A DNA stretch of 64,000 bases from CAWCWN01 sp963799245 (GCA_963799245.1 CAWCWN010000004.1:434001-498000); one strand, 5' to 3'. Shown: positions 8,619-18,805, counted from the stretch's first letter. Notes: generated by a model not told the origin, from the letters alone. Program-made: numbers and translations.

Positions 8619-8894
8619 CTACACTGTGTGCAAGGGCGCTTCCTGGGCCTTCTTAGCGGAAGTGGTGCGCTTTTTCTGCGCGAGTCGCCAGCAGCAAGAT
8701 TTGCTGTGTAAACATTTGTCCTGCTCTTCAAGAGTGACTGGAGGAGTGCCTTGCATGCAGAAGACTTGATACATTGGCTCACCTGCCATAACGTCGTTAG
8801 ATGGGAACCACCGTTCACGATAAAATGGACAGGCATTTTTATGTCTGCGCCAATTAATATTTTCAGATGGGTTGGATTCTATTGTGCCTGACAA
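8619..8894 (-). CDS. Cys-rich conserved small protein of unknown function, 91 aa
   Basis: This minus-strand frame starts at a TTG (8894-8892) with a very good Shine-Dalgarno sequence AGGAAGGA 7-8 bases upstream, which decides the start. The protein has a spaced set of cysteines (CPFY, VFCMQG, DKCLH, SKSCCW) suggesting a metal or Fe-S site, with a basic Lys/Arg-rich C-terminus (QKKRTTSAKKAQE). It is convergent with ndk and shares its terminator region. No homologous family can be named with certainty. Amino-acid composition and the strong ribosome site argue that it is real. Confidence 0.55.
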   Translation of the reverse strand: MSGTIESNPSENINWRRHKNACPFYRERWFPSNDVMAGEPMYQVFCMQGTPPVTLEEQDKCLHSKSCCWRLAQKKRTTSAKKAQEAPLHTV

Positions 8895-9129
8895 ACAAGC
8901 ATCCTTCCTAAATGTATTATTGCATTGCCAGCATTAAACGTTCTGTTCCACCCAGTATACCATATCTTGCGGAGCGGGGAAGGGTGGAGCGCAGCAAAAA
9001 TTCTTCCAGGTACTGCGCCCACAAGCAAATTCAGCTCACAATAGCGCCATCTTCGCCTCCACCATGTCACGCGCCTGTACAGGCAATTTTATCTGCTGGC
9101 AGAGAGTGGCGGCTATGATATAATGGGGC

Positions 9130-9927
9130 ATGGAAAAAACGGAGGATCAATTAGCCGGGCGCCAAATAGACCAGGTACCCTGGACAATCCAGCAAACCAT
9201 TATTGGCACTGTGTGCACGCTCGTCCCCTGGTTATTTTTTGTTTTTGCACTCTCTGGCAATGCTGGCAGCGCGACGCATATACGACCTCTGACGCCGCAG
9301 AAAGATCTGCTGAACGCCCTTTTGACCTTTATCATTTCCAGCCTGATCGAGGCGGCCTTTCTCATTGCGCCGCTATACTACGCCAATCGCGCCGCGCGCG
9401 CAATCACCACGCACCTGGGCCGTGCGCGGCGGGCCCTGGACTTCCTTGGCTTCCGGAGTTTCAACCCGGGCCTGGCATTCAGCTGGATATGTATACTTAT
9501 CGTAGCCATTATCAGCGTTGATAACCTTTATCAATTTGTGATCACAAGCCTGCATCTACAGCTGCAGACCAACGACCAGGTTCTTCTCGAGCGCAGCGCA
9601 ACGGAGCCACTCACAACCTACGCCACGCTCGCAGTAGCCGTTATCGTCGCTCCTTTCTGCGAGGAGATCTTTTTCAGAGGTTTTCTCTTCATGGGTTTGC
9701 AGCGCGGCCTCCCCCTGGGCTGGGCGGTGCTGGTAAGCGCGCTTCTCTTCGCGATAGCTCATGGTGACCCGGCCTCGGCTCCTGTGCTTTTCATCATTGG
9801 ATTGGCCCTTGCTTTCCTGCGCTGGCGCACGCGTTCCATCTGGCCTGGCATCATGCTTCACATGCTTAATAATGGCATAGGTGCGTTCACCATCATTCTC
9901 AGCATGAAGGGCCTGCTCAAGGCATAG
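9130..9927 (+). CDS. CPBP family intramembrane metalloprotease (CAAX protease/Abi)
   Basis: 265 aa, with about six hydrophobic segments. The three CPBP motifs are in order: EEIFFRGFLF (EExxxR) at about 178-187, HGDPAS-like motif 2 (IAHGDPAS) near 208 and HMLNNGIGA (HxxxN) near 243. The glutamates and histidines are the predicted active site inside the membrane. Bacterial members process small peptides, give self-immunity to bacteriocins or act on membrane anchors; no peptide substrate gene is recognisable nearby. The ATG at 9130 follows GGGGC. Confidence 0.88.
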   Translation: MEKTEDQLAGRQIDQVPWTIQQTIIGTVCTLVPWLFFVFALSGNAGSATHIRPLTPQKDLLNALLTFIISSLIEAAFLIAPLYYANRAARAITTHLGRARRALDFLGFRSFNPGLAFSWICILIVAIISVDNLYQFVITSLHLQLQTNDQVLLERSATEPLTTYATLAVAVIVAPFCEEIFFRGFLFMGLQRGLPLGWAVLVSALLFAIAHGDPASAPVLFIIGLALAFLRWRTRSIWPGIMLHMLNNGIGAFTIILSMKGLLKA

Positions 9928-10048
9928 TAGCGGCGTATTTAACTCTGCGCCTCTCCCCACTCCCCCGTTAGCGCCGGTCTACACTTTATCTGCAAGACCA
10001 CTACATATGGTACGATGAGAGAAAATTCAAGTGAGGTAACGTTGACTT

Positions 10049-10702
10049 ATGTCAAATTCAATCGAGGCAATCATCTGGGACCTGGATGGTGTCATCATCG
10101 ATAGCGCAGATGAGCACCGTCGAGCCTGGCAGCGGCTGGCGCGTGAAGAAGGTGTAACATTCAGCGATGCCGACTTCTGGGCGACTTTTGGCAAGCGTAA
10201 CGATGCCATTTTTGCCGAAAAATGGCCGCCACTGTCCCCACAGGACATGCGTAGATTAGCGAACCTCAAGGAGACCTACTACCGTGAGCTCATTCGAGAG
10301 ACGGGCGCAGCTTTGCCCGGAGCCCTGGAGCTTATGAGCCAGCTGCATCAAGCGGGCTATCCACAGGCCCTGGCCTCCTCTGCCCCAATTGAGAATATCG
10401 AGTTGGTCAGCGAGGTCCTGGGGTTAAAGTGCTATCTCACGGTACTTATCTCCGGTGAAACAGTTCCCCACGGCAAACCCGCGCCCGACATTTTTATCAA
10501 AGCGGCCAGCGACCTGGGGATTGCCGCGCGCTCCTGCCTGGTGATCGAGGACGCAGTAGCCGGGGTTGAGGCTGCTCATGCCGCGGGTATGCGCTGTCTC
10601 GCGGTCGCGGGTGATCGGGATTTGCCGGGCCTGCGCAAGGCCGAGTTGATGGTAAAGTCGCTTCTGCAGGTCAGCCCCTCCCAAATAAAGGCGCTCGCTT
10701 GA
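10049..10702 (+). CDS. HAD superfamily phosphatase, beta-phosphoglucomutase-like
   Basis: 217 aa. HAD motif I is DLDGVIIDS (nucleophile and general acid DxD), motif II is the Ser in ALASSAP, motif III is the Lys in HGKPAPDIF and motif IV is VIEDAVAGVEAA. The helical cap lies between motifs I and II, the layout of beta-phosphoglucomutases and sugar-phosphate phosphatases (subfamily IA, variant 3). It acts on small phosphorylated metabolites in the cytoplasm; the substrate cannot be read from sequence. The tRNA-Sec gene begins 46 bp after its stop. Confidence 0.88.
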   Translation: MSNSIEAIIWDLDGVIIDSADEHRRAWQRLAREEGVTFSDADFWATFGKRNDAIFAEKWPPLSPQDMRRLANLKETYYRELIRETGAALPGALELMSQLHQAGYPQALASSAPIENIELVSEVLGLKCYLTVLISGETVPHGKPAPDIFIKAASDLGIAARSCLVIEDAVAGVEAAHAAGMRCLAVAGDRDLPGLRKAELMVKSLLQVSPSQIKALA

Positions 10703-10747
10703 CAAGGCAAGCGTGGAGTGACACAATACACTACATGCTAAGCATAT

Positions 10748-10843
10748 GGAGGTGTAGGGGCCCCGGTGGGTCTCACCGTCTTCAAAACGGCTGAGGGGCC
10801 GCTCGGCGCGGTCCCTGGTGGGTTCGACTCCCATACGCCTCTG
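10748..10843 (+). tRNA. selC: tRNA-Sec (anticodon UCA), selenocysteine tRNA
   Basis: A 96-nt cloverleaf of the long tRNA-Sec type. The 8-bp acceptor arm pairs GGAGGTGT (10748-10755) with ACGCCTCT (10835-10842), including an unusual G-U first pair, followed by discriminator G. The anticodon stem CCGT/ACGG closes loop CTTCAAA with TCA at 10782-10784. The long variable arm is GGGGCCGC / GCGGTCCC, and the T loop is TTCGACT in stem GTGGG/CCCAT. CCA is not encoded (CCG follows). It implies that the organism makes selenoproteins; selA, selB and selD are not in this window. An IS cluster starts just downstream. Confidence 0.93.
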
Positions 10844-10961
10844 CCGCAATATCATTTTACCCATGTGAGAATTCCAGCGTAACTCCGAAATGAAATGTGA
10901 TTCCATTGTAACTCCGAAAAACGTTGGGAATAGAGATAAAAAAAACGCTGAGTGGCAAACT

Positions 10962-12553
10962 TCACGTGAGCAGTTGAGCTTCCAGAGTCGCGAGATAGGC
11001 GGCCGGATCTTTGCGGAAGCGGAACTGCTGCCTGCGACATTCCTCCCGCTGCTGCAATTGCGCACGCAGGTTGCGCCACTGGAGACAGTCCCTGGGTCGG
11101 AGATCCTCAGCCGAGAAGATCTGCTGCTTGCTGGTGACAGTCGCAATGACGCGCACCGAGCCACGGACCACCACCCCAGGAATAGCTCCACGTCGGCCCG
11201 TCGCGCGCCGCTCATGAACGCGTGCCACCCCGAAGCACTCTTCTAATGCATTGTTGGTACACGGTAAGCCCTCGACGTCGTAGCACTGGAAGAGACCAGG
11301 AGCGAAGTTGTGGGTAATCTGACAAAAGTGCTCGATGGTTTCCCCGAGCGATCCCAGGTCGGCTTGCTGCTCCTGCATCTGCTCCACGAAAGCCAGGTAG
11401 CTTGCACGAACCTGTGCCCCGGGGTGCTGCGGCTCGTTGGCCAGGATCTGAGCCGCCTGACGCACCTGGCGGGAGGCTATCTGCAACGGTGGCCAGAAGG
11501 GGGCAGTCGCCTGGAGCCCTTTGCTCAGCAGCTGGTGTAACTGCTTTAAAGCCGGGGATAACCTTTTTTTTCCTGCACGCGCGCAATGGAGTCGCTGATC
11601 TGGGTCACACGCTCGTACAAGCGCAGACCTGGCGCATCCAAGGGAGAGCGTCCATCATCGGTCAAAGACGCGCGTACGGCCAGACAATACCCCCGGCTCG
11701 CTTCGTTTTCGGGCGTGGGGCGCTCTTCCAAGGCGCGCTCAATGGGCCGCACCCCGCGCAGCTGCTTCTTCAATTGCGTTTTGGCATGCCGATCAGCGTC
11801 GTAGAGGGGCTTGGTGGCATCCTTGAGATAGTGAAACTGACAGAGCTGATGGGGTACCTTGGGAAAGACAAAGGCCACCGCACTGCCGATGGTCTCTTCG
11901 CCATCCGAGATCACCCCTGTGACCGGCACCTCCAATTGCTCCAGCAGGTGCTTGACTTCCTGCAACAACGCGGTCAAATCACCCTGCGTACTGCTGAGCA
12001 ACGGGCGCGCTAAGAGGATTTCTGCGGAGCGGCAGTCGCGGACCACCCAGAGCACCTCATGCCCCACATCCGGCTGTAACCCATCGAGGGCCAGGATCAC
12101 GTGCCCTTGCTTCTGAAGCCGTGCCTTGATCCGCTCGTGATCAGTGATCCGCAAGGCCACCAGTTCTTCATAGCGGTGCATCAAATGGGTGACACTGCGC
12201 AGCGCAATGTTGACGCCACGGGCCAGCAGAGCCTGATGCATTTCGGGCACACTGCGATGTTCCCGAAAACGCCATTGGCCAATCAAAGCAATGACATCCA
12301 GCCCAAACTCGCCATGTGGCAGTGCCCAACCGCCTTCTTCTTCGGGACGCTGGCGGCGATGATAATTGGGACAGTCCGACTGGACGCATTGGTGGATCAC
12401 CAGGGTCAAGTGCCACTGGCCGGACAAGGTGATCACGTCGCGATGGCCGTGATAGGCCACCCACAGGGGTTGACCACACTGCTCACACTGCTCCTTGAGT
12501 GGAGTTAACGTCATTTCTTGCGTCGCTATGGGACGCGGGGTTCGTCGAGCCAT
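10962..12553 (-). pseudogene. DDE-type transposase with N-terminal zinc ribbon, frameshifted
   Basis: The N-terminal 335 residues (12553 down to 11546) begin with a CEQCGQ...CVQSDCPNY zinc finger and continue with VILALDGLQPDVG and GVISDGEETIGSA, then PHQLCQFHYLKDATKPLYDA. That matches an RNase H fold with DDE aspartates followed by the CxxH motif seen in MULE/IS256-like enzymes. The frame then shifts near 11550 and again near 11450; the C-terminal part is read at 11486-10962. A second, truncated copy lies at 24846-25845. The IS family is uncertain and terminal repeats were not found. Confidence 0.75.
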
Positions 12554-12741
12554 GTTCTTTCTCCTGTTGAGATTTCCTCTTGCTCGTGTGCTTTTCTCCC
12601 TTCTTCTCTTTTCAGACTACACCCGCCTTCAAGCCGAGTTTACCATTCAGCCCAAAAAACCGTGGGGGCAAAAGAGGAGTGGGAAATCAACGTGGTAGAA
12701 TGAAGGATTGTTTTGGCCAAGCAGAGGCAAGGAGAAGGGCC

Positions 12742-13773
12742 ATGAAACGATCCCGAAGCTACCCAAATGTGGTCAAGCGCTGGTATCGACCGGTCGAGCA
12801 TAAGTGTTCGGACTGTCAGCGGACGTTGCGCGAGGTGAAAACGTTGTCGAAGCGCACGGTGGTCACATTGGCAGGGGTGATCAAAGTGACCCATGCGGGC
12901 TATCGTTGTCCAGATGGAGAGTGCCCAGGACACCAGCGGACGTACCGTAGCGTGGAGACAGATGCTCTGACGCTGCCGGGTTTTACCTATGGCCTGGATA
13001 TTGTGCTGCTGGTAGGGCGGCTGCACCTGGGCAAACACCAGACGGTCGATGAGGTGCATCAGGAACTGCTCGAGCGACTGGCCCCGCTTGGGGTGAGGAT
13101 CTCGCGGCGAGAAATCCTGTACCTGTTCGAGGCGTCCAGCACGCTACTGCGGGCGAGCAGCGAGGCAAAAGACGATCTGGAGTGGCTCGGGCAGGCCAAG
13201 AAGAACGGGGGCATCATCGTCTCGGTGGATGGCATCCAGGAAGACGAAAGGCAACGAGACGGTCTATGTGGTGCGCGATGCGCTCAGCGGGCGCGTGCTG
13301 GCCGCTGAGCAGGTGAGTTCGTCAGAGACAGAGGTGAGTGATCCGCGCTCCTGGCCCCGGTGGTGGCGTTGGAGGTGAAGGTGCTGGGCACCATCACCGA
13401 CGCACAGGAGAGCGAGTTGCAAGCAGTAGGAGACCTCTGGCCACAGGTGCCGCACCAGGTGTGCCAGTTCCACGCGCTGCGCGATGCGTCGAAATCGGCC
13501 TACGAGACGGACAAGCAGGTCAAAACAGCCATGCGCAAACGCCTGCAGCCCAAGGTACGCGCCCTACGCAAGCAGATCAAGAAGCGGCTGTCCACGGCCT
13601 CGCCCGACGAAGCGAAGCAACTCGCGGTGCTCGACGACTACGCCACGGGAGTGCTCACCGCGCTGAACACGGATGGGCTCCAGCCTTTCAAGTATGCGAC
13701 GGTGGAAGCCAGCAAGATGTTGGATGAGATCGAAGCCAGCCTCGAGCAGCTGGAAAAAAAGGGGGGCCAGTGA
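12742..13773 (+). pseudogene. DDE-type transposase related to its divergent neighbour, frameshifted and 3' truncated
   Basis: The ATG at 12742 follows AAGGAGAAGGGCC. The first 165 residues are intact: a CSDC...CPDGECPGH zinc ribbon, then GRLHLGKHQTVDEVHQEL and IIVSVDGIQ with the first Asp. Single-base shifts near 13240 and 13345 lead to a third frame (13360-13773) with GTITDAQESELQAVGD and PHQVCQFHALRDASKSAYE. The sequence is clearly paralogous to the 10962-12553 transposase. Its stop TGA (13771-13773) abuts the left end of the IS256-like element, so the C-terminus was probably removed by that insertion. Confidence 0.75.
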
Positions 13774-15329
13774 GATGCCATCCCGAATTGTGTGTAAAGA
13801 TTTCCAATAAGCAGGTAAGCAAAGAGACGAGAGCCGACCAGAAAACCTGATCGAAAAGAAAAAAGCTCTTGTGTGAGCAAAGATTGTTCCTGAGAAATGA
13901 CGGGAAGCGAAAAAAGAAACACCCACCTGATGATGACTCGACAAGATCAAAACACAAAAACATCTCTTCCTAAAGTCAGCTCAAACAGCTGACTGTTGGC
14001 TTGCTATTGATTGATGGCTTGACGCTATGACACCGCTATTTTGTGAAAATGGATATCTTGCATCACGGCCCAGACAATGGTCAGACAACTGGTTTCCGTC
14101 GTAAAGGTGTCAATTTGATCGGTGCGCTGTCGAACATTGCTGAAAAAGCCTTCGATGGCATTGGTCGTCTGGATATGACGATACATGGCAGGTGGAAAGG
14201 CATAAAACGTCAAGAGATGCTCTTCATCCTTCAGACAAGCTCCGTACTGCTTCGGGATAGCGCTGAGCATATTTCGCTTTAAACGCATTCAGATTGATGA
14301 GCGCATCTTCCTTCTTCTCTTGTTTCCAAATTCCTGTGAGCTCGGCCTGGACTTCCTCCCGTTCTCGTCGCGGGATGGCACTCATGATGTTACGTTGCTT
14401 GTGGACAAGACAGCGCTGACGAGGGGTTGCAGAAAACAGTTCTCCAACAGCTGCGAGCAATCCATCATGTCCATCCGTGACCAGCAGATCCACCTGTGTC
14501 GCTCCTCGTGTGCGCATGTCTTGCAACACACTCAGCCACCCCTCTTTATCCTCCTCTGCACAGGCTCGCAGAGCCAGCACTTCCTTCTTCCCTTCAAGAT
14601 CGACTCCCAACACTGTCAAAATGATGCTCGTATCGCATTTGCTCCTATGGCGGATCTTGAAATGGATGCCATCTAGGTACACCACGCGCCAATGCGCTTG
14701 CAAAGTACGCTCACGCCAGACTTCAAATTGTTGGGTCAAGGTCTGGTTCAAACGACTGACGGCACTGGCACTGGGGGTGACTCCCATCAGCGTTTGAGCT
14801 ACCTCTCCCACTTTATGAGTACTGGCACCCGCAACGAACATCTGCGTCAATCCTTCGGCAATCTGTGGCTCATAGCGACGGTATTGTTCGAATGCTTGCG
14901 TGTGGAACTGCCCTGCACGGTCTCGCGGTACATTGAGGTCTTCGATTGGGCCAGTGCTCGTCATCAGATCACGTGTGTAGAACCCATTGCGATAGCCTTT
15001 GCGTTGCGCAGCGCTTTCTCCCCATGTCGCTCCAGAAATTGACTCAGTTCTTCACGCATGATTTCTTCCATCACCGTTCGTGTTGCGTCACGAATCTCTG
15101 CTCGCAGATACTGATGAAAGTTCTCTGGCCCGAGTTGTTGCGGTGAGGCGATGTTTGAGGTTGCTCCATTGCCATTGGGTGTAGTATTCTTTTTCTTGTG
15201 GACAGGCATAATTCCCTCCTTGTGAGAAGTTGAATGAAATATATCAAGAAACGATACATGCCTGTAGTATTGTCTAGAATATCCCTCTTTGGGAAGACTC
15301 TACTTTACACACAATTCGGGATGGCATCT
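13773..15329 (-). mobile_element. IS256-family insertion sequence with perfect 26-bp terminal inverted repeats
   Basis: The terminal repeats at 13774-13799 and 15303-15328 are perfect reverse complements (starting GATGCCATCCCGAATTGTGT), with one further complementary base on each outside. The element is about 1.56 kb with a single transposase on the minus strand. No matching 8-9 bp target duplication flanks it, so the flanks have been rearranged since insertion. It cut the 3' end of the preceding transposase. Confidence 0.88.
14025..15209 (-). pseudogene. IS256-family transposase, broken by frameshifts
   Basis: Three adjacent frames make one Mutator-type transposase: residues 1-80 at 15209-14964 (LSQFLERHGEKALRNA), the central part at 14964-14224 (VVYLDGIHFKIR and LLVTDGHDGLLAAVGEL carry the two catalytic Asp; RQRCLVHKQRNIMSAIP is the C/H signature), and the C-terminus at 14288-14025 (TTNAIEGFFSNVRQRTDQI holds the catalytic Glu). 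Two frameshifts, near 14964 and 14250, should make it inactive unless they are sequencing errors. It lies inside the element bounded by the 26-bp repeats. Confidence 0.85.
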
Positions 15330-15430
15330 ACTTGAGGCATCTGCCGAAAAATTGGTCGATGTAATCTCTTCAGTAACCCCCAACTTTGATACCTCTCATG
15401 CGTGTCAAGTGAAGTCACGAAATCCCTGTA

Positions 15431-15470
15431 GTGGCTACTTCATTCATCCCTTTGCAAAATGGATGATCTT
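15431..15470 (+). repeat. Half copy of the GGCTACTT hairpin repeat family
   Basis: GTAGTGGCTACTTCATTCATCC followed by TTTGCAAAAT and GGATGA. It matches the conserved left arm (GGCTACTT, five variable bases, ATCC) of the hairpins at 39803 and 44407, but the right arm ends after GGATGA. Confidence 0.55.
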
Positions 15471-15571
15471 GCCCATGATTGTTCATGTTCTCAGAGTGGT
15501 AGCTTAATGATTGCCCTCCCAGTGCACGACTTCACAGAATCTTCATAGATCACCTAGCCCAATCTTGTATT

Positions 15572-15753
15572 GCCCACGGGATGCGCAACGAGATACATTT
15601 TCGGCTAAAGGAGCTTCACAGGCTCGCTCAATGCTCGCGCTTTTTACTGCAAGGGATCAGAAATATCTCTACCTTATGGAAGCAAGAGGGTCAGGAAGGA
15701 TGCTTTCAAGCTAGATTACTGATGAGTTAAAACTCGTTGCGCATCCCGTGGGC
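15572..15753. repeat. MITE-like element with 21-bp perfect inverted ends
   Basis: GCCCACGGGATGCGCAACGAG at 15572-15592 recurs as its perfect reverse complement at 15733-15753, bounding 182 bp with no ORF. A related half end (CTCGTTGCGCA..CCTGTGGG) occurs at 39071-39090. The stretch from 15330 to 15824 around it has no gene; besides this element it holds only the half hairpin at 15431. Confidence 0.6.
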
Positions 15754-15824
15754 TTATCACTTACAACCTAACCACTACCGTATCTCCTTGTTGCTCGTTC
15801 ATAGACGACCCTCTTTCTCTTTCT

Positions 15825-16638
15825 TCATACACCCCTTGGCAACCCCCAGGCGATTCTTCCTGCCACCTTAAAAGCGATGACGCCCTCGCTATACGCGTCT
15901 CGCAGGATGCTTCTCGCCTCCCGGTCAAAGGCTTCGGCTTGGGCGGGTCCCATGCGCTCCCGGGAGAAGCCACTGCGCGAATGATACGACTCGATGAAGT
16001 CCTCGACCGATTGCACGAATTGGACCGGCTCAGTCATCTTCTCACCAATCTGGTGAAACAGACCGTGTCCCTCCAGCGCTTCGAGCATGTTGTAGGGTCC
16101 AACATATGTATTGGTTCGGTACCGTGGCAGAATCTCGCCGAGGAGCGACCAGGGTTCGGGTCCCATAACGTGATCCAGAAGAGCGAGATACCCTCCCGGT
16201 AGCAACACCTCGTGAAACCGCGGCAGCACGATCGTCCACTCCATCCAGTGCAGGCTCTCGCCCGCCGGAACCTTCGCATAGGGCGGATCGAGCACAGCAT
16301 CCTCAACGCGTCCATACAGCCAGTGTAAGCGGGGGTGGTCGCCATTGGGAAGGCGTTGGCTTTGCTCGATCATCGGCCACGAGCAGTCGGCCGCATCCAG
16401 CCGCTCAACACGGTCTACCAAATAGCGCGATGGAGCCGGTACCACAGCCCACATCGAGAACCTGGCGGGGAGACTCAGGCTCTGCCTGGATGAGTCCTGC
16501 CAGGATCTCAAAGACCTCCGGTGGATAGGGCGGACAATGGCGAGAGGCCTGCACGACGCTGCGGTCCTGAAATGGTTCCGCGTATTCGGGCGCCCACTGT
16601 TCTGGCTTGTGAAGCATCTCTGCTGGACTCCTCTTCAT
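15825..16638 (-). pseudogene. Class I SAM-dependent methyltransferase, frameshifted
   Basis: The N-terminal frame (16638-16405) starts MKRSPAEMLHKPEQWAPEYA and reaches the SAM-binding motif I, QVLDVGCGTGSIA. The rest lies in another frame (from about 16430 to 15825): RYLVDRVERLDAADCSW, where the motif II acidic residue is expected, then ILPRFHEVLLPGGYLALLDH, the conserved LxPGG post-motif. One shift near 16430-16450 separates them. An intact protein of about 270 aa would methylate a small molecule; the substrate is unknown. It lies just downstream of the decarboxylase gene on the same strand. Confidence 0.7.
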
Positions 16639-16814
16639 TGCCTGATGAGAGAATCAGCGGGAGGTCAGCCTGACCTGCCAGTCTGCTGCACCATTTCCCA
16701 ACCGTACTTTAAAGCTACCGGGAGAAGCTGTGACAGCTCTAGCTGCGATCCTCAGCGCTCGGTCAGTTCACCAACTTCCCGCATGAATCATTAATCCTGG
16801 CAGAAAACGACCTA

Positions 16815-18518
16815 TTAATCCTGGCAAATGACATCGTGGTAACTATGTTGCCTCGCAAGTAACTCGCACAAATCATTCAGCCACTCGGGAGCATCTTCGC
16901 GGCCTATCACGACTTCGATAAATTGGAGCATATTCGAGGAATGCTCTGCCTCCTGGAGAGCAGCATCCAGTTCATCCTCTGTCGTCACTTGCCGACAGAG
17001 ACTCTTGCGCGTTCCGCCAAACAATGCTGGGAGTCGATGATACCTCCACATTGACAGATCGTTGTATTCCTTCTCTCTCCCATGAATGAGTCGTTCTATC
17101 GTATACCCATCATTGTTCACGAGGAAGATGATCAGCGGCAGGTTATGGCGTAGCGCTGTCGAAAGTTCTTGAACGGTCATTTGAAATGCGCCATCTCCCA
17201 TCACCGCGATATGGCGTCTGCCAGGCGATGCCAGGGCCGTTCCCACAACCGCAGGCAGGGTATAGCCGATGGAAGACCACAGGGGTTGTGCAATCATCGT
17301 CACGTGCGCTGGCAAAGGAACAGTGACCGCTCCACTGAACGCTGTTCCCATATCCACCAGGAGGACGTCATCCTCCTTGAAAAATTGGCTCAGACGTTGC
17401 CAGAAGTGTTGCTGTCCAATGAAAGGTGCATGGTGAGAGACAGATGGAGTGAACCTCTCCTGGTTTCTCTCTGCATGCACAAGAGGATGCGGAGGTCGGT
17501 TTGGCTTCTGCTCCATCTGTTTTGTCAAATGTGTGAGGATATCCTTCATAGCAACATCCTGATACAACGTGTGCTGAATGTGCGCGCCGAGAGGATGGAG
17601 TTCAATCACTCTTTCCTGGGGAAGTGTCTGGGTAAACATCCCACTGGTAAGATCCGTCAGTTGTACCCCAATACTGAGAATGCAATCAGCCTCTGCGATG
17701 GATTGCTTGACATCTTCACTGCTCAATGCTCCCGCATACACGCCGATATACTGTGGGTGGGTTTCGTCAATGACACCTTTGCCCATACTCAGAGAAGCCA
17801 GAGGAAAGCCCGACGCATTGACAAAGGCGAGCAACTGCTCGCTCAAATGATACCGATTCACTTTATAGTCAGCGAGAATAAGGGGATGGTGCGCTGCCTC
17901 TAGTACACCTGTCGCGTGCGCCAGAAAAGCAGTGAGCATCTTCGGATCACTGCTATATTCGGGAAGGGCGAGCGGCTTTTGTGGAGCGGCGAGAGGCTGC
18001 TCACAGACATCAAGAGGAAGCGCGATATACACCGGGCGTTTCTCCAACCAGCAAGCGCCAAGAACGCGATCAATTTCCTCTGCGGCATTCCCAGGGGTCA
18101 GAAGCGTTTGAGCAACCGTGATTTCTTTGAACATGGTAGCAAAGTGCGTGAAATTGCCATCGCCAAGCGTATGATGAACCACGGCTCTTTGTTGCACCTG
18201 GCTCGTTGCAGGTGCGCCTGTAATGACAACAAGAGGAACGCGTTCGGCATACGCTCCGGCAATTCCATTCAGAGCACTTAACTCGCCCGGACCGAAAACG
18301 GTGGAAACAGCAGCAACGCCATTGAGACGAGCATACCCATCAGCAGCGTAGGCTGCATTTAACTCGTTACAGTTTCCAATCCAGACAAGCTCTTCATCAC
18401 GGTCAATGTGATCTAAAAACCCCAGGTTATAATCACCAGGAACGCCAAAAATGTGCTTGATACCCATTTCTTTCAGGCGATTGAGAAGGTAATCTCCCAC
18501 AGTAGTCGTTTTCGGCAT
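16815..18518 (-). CDS. Thiamine diphosphate-dependent 2-keto acid decarboxylase (indolepyruvate/pyruvate decarboxylase family)
   Basis: 567 aa, full length for the PDC/IPDC/KivD family. The N-terminal PYR domain has the catalytic Glu in NCNELNAAYAADGYAR and the paired histidines (AVVHHTLGDG) diagnostic of decarboxylases rather than acetolactate synthase. The middle domain is about 190-340. The C-terminal PP domain has GDGAFQMTVQELSTALRHN with the Mg/TPP motif GDG...NN (LVNNDGYTIE). It converts a 2-keto acid (pyruvate, phenylpyruvate or indolepyruvate) to the aldehyde plus CO2; a role in indole-acetic acid or fusel aldehyde formation is possible. It stands alone with 287 bp upstream. Confidence 0.9.
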   Translation of the reverse strand: MPKTTTVGDYLLNRLKEMGIKHIFGVPGDYNLGFLDHIDRDEELVWIGNCNELNAAYAADGYARLNGVAAVSTVFGPGELSALNGIAGAYAERVPLVVITGAPATSQVQQRAVVHHTLGDGNFTHFATMFKEITVAQTLLTPGNAAEEIDRVLGACWLEKRPVYIALPLDVCEQPLAAPQKPLALPEYSSDPKMLTAFLAHATGVLEAAHHPLILADYKVNRYHLSEQLLAFVNASGFPLASLSMGKGVIDETHPQYIGVYAGALSSEDVKQSIAEADCILSIGVQLTDLTSGMFTQTLPQERVIELHPLGAHIQHTLYQDVAMKDILTHLTKQMEQKPNRPPHPLVHAERNQERFTPSVSHHAPFIGQQHFWQRLSQFFKEDDVLLVDMGTAFSGAVTVPLPAHVTMIAQPLWSSIGYTLPAVVGTALASPGRRHIAVMGDGAFQMTVQELSTALRHNLPLIIFLVNNDGYTIERLIHGREKEYNDLSMWRYHRLPALFGGTRKSLCRQVTTEDELDAALQEAEHSSNMLQFIEVVIGREDAPEWLNDLCELLARQHSYHDVICQD

Positions 18519-18805
18519 ATCTCTCTTTCATTCCTTTTATTTATATGTTTCATAAGGGCCTATTAGAGGTAGCTCTCAGATCCAAACGAAAAGAGGCAAG
18601 AGCGCCGTGGATCCTCTTCTCAAGCCGATTCAAATGGCAGAGAAATTGAAAGAAATCGAGAAGAGAAATGCATGAAAAACTCCTTCAAGCTGCTTTTGTT
18701 TTGCTCGTAAACGTGATTTTGAGTCAGCATTGTAGAACACACTTCCTCTCTGGCCTCTTTTTGCATGGCTCTGAGAGTTACCCCGTGATGGGACAGCCTC
18801 CTTCT

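Noticed and set aside
10424..11215. 263-codon minus-strand ORF over the HAD gene and tRNA-Sec
   Set aside because: It crosses the tRNA gene and is antisense to the HAD phosphatase; a shadow.
10897..12740. Prophage or integrative element inserted in tRNA-Sec
   Set aside because: No integrase, no repeat of the tRNA 3' end and no phage genes downstream; only transposases are present.
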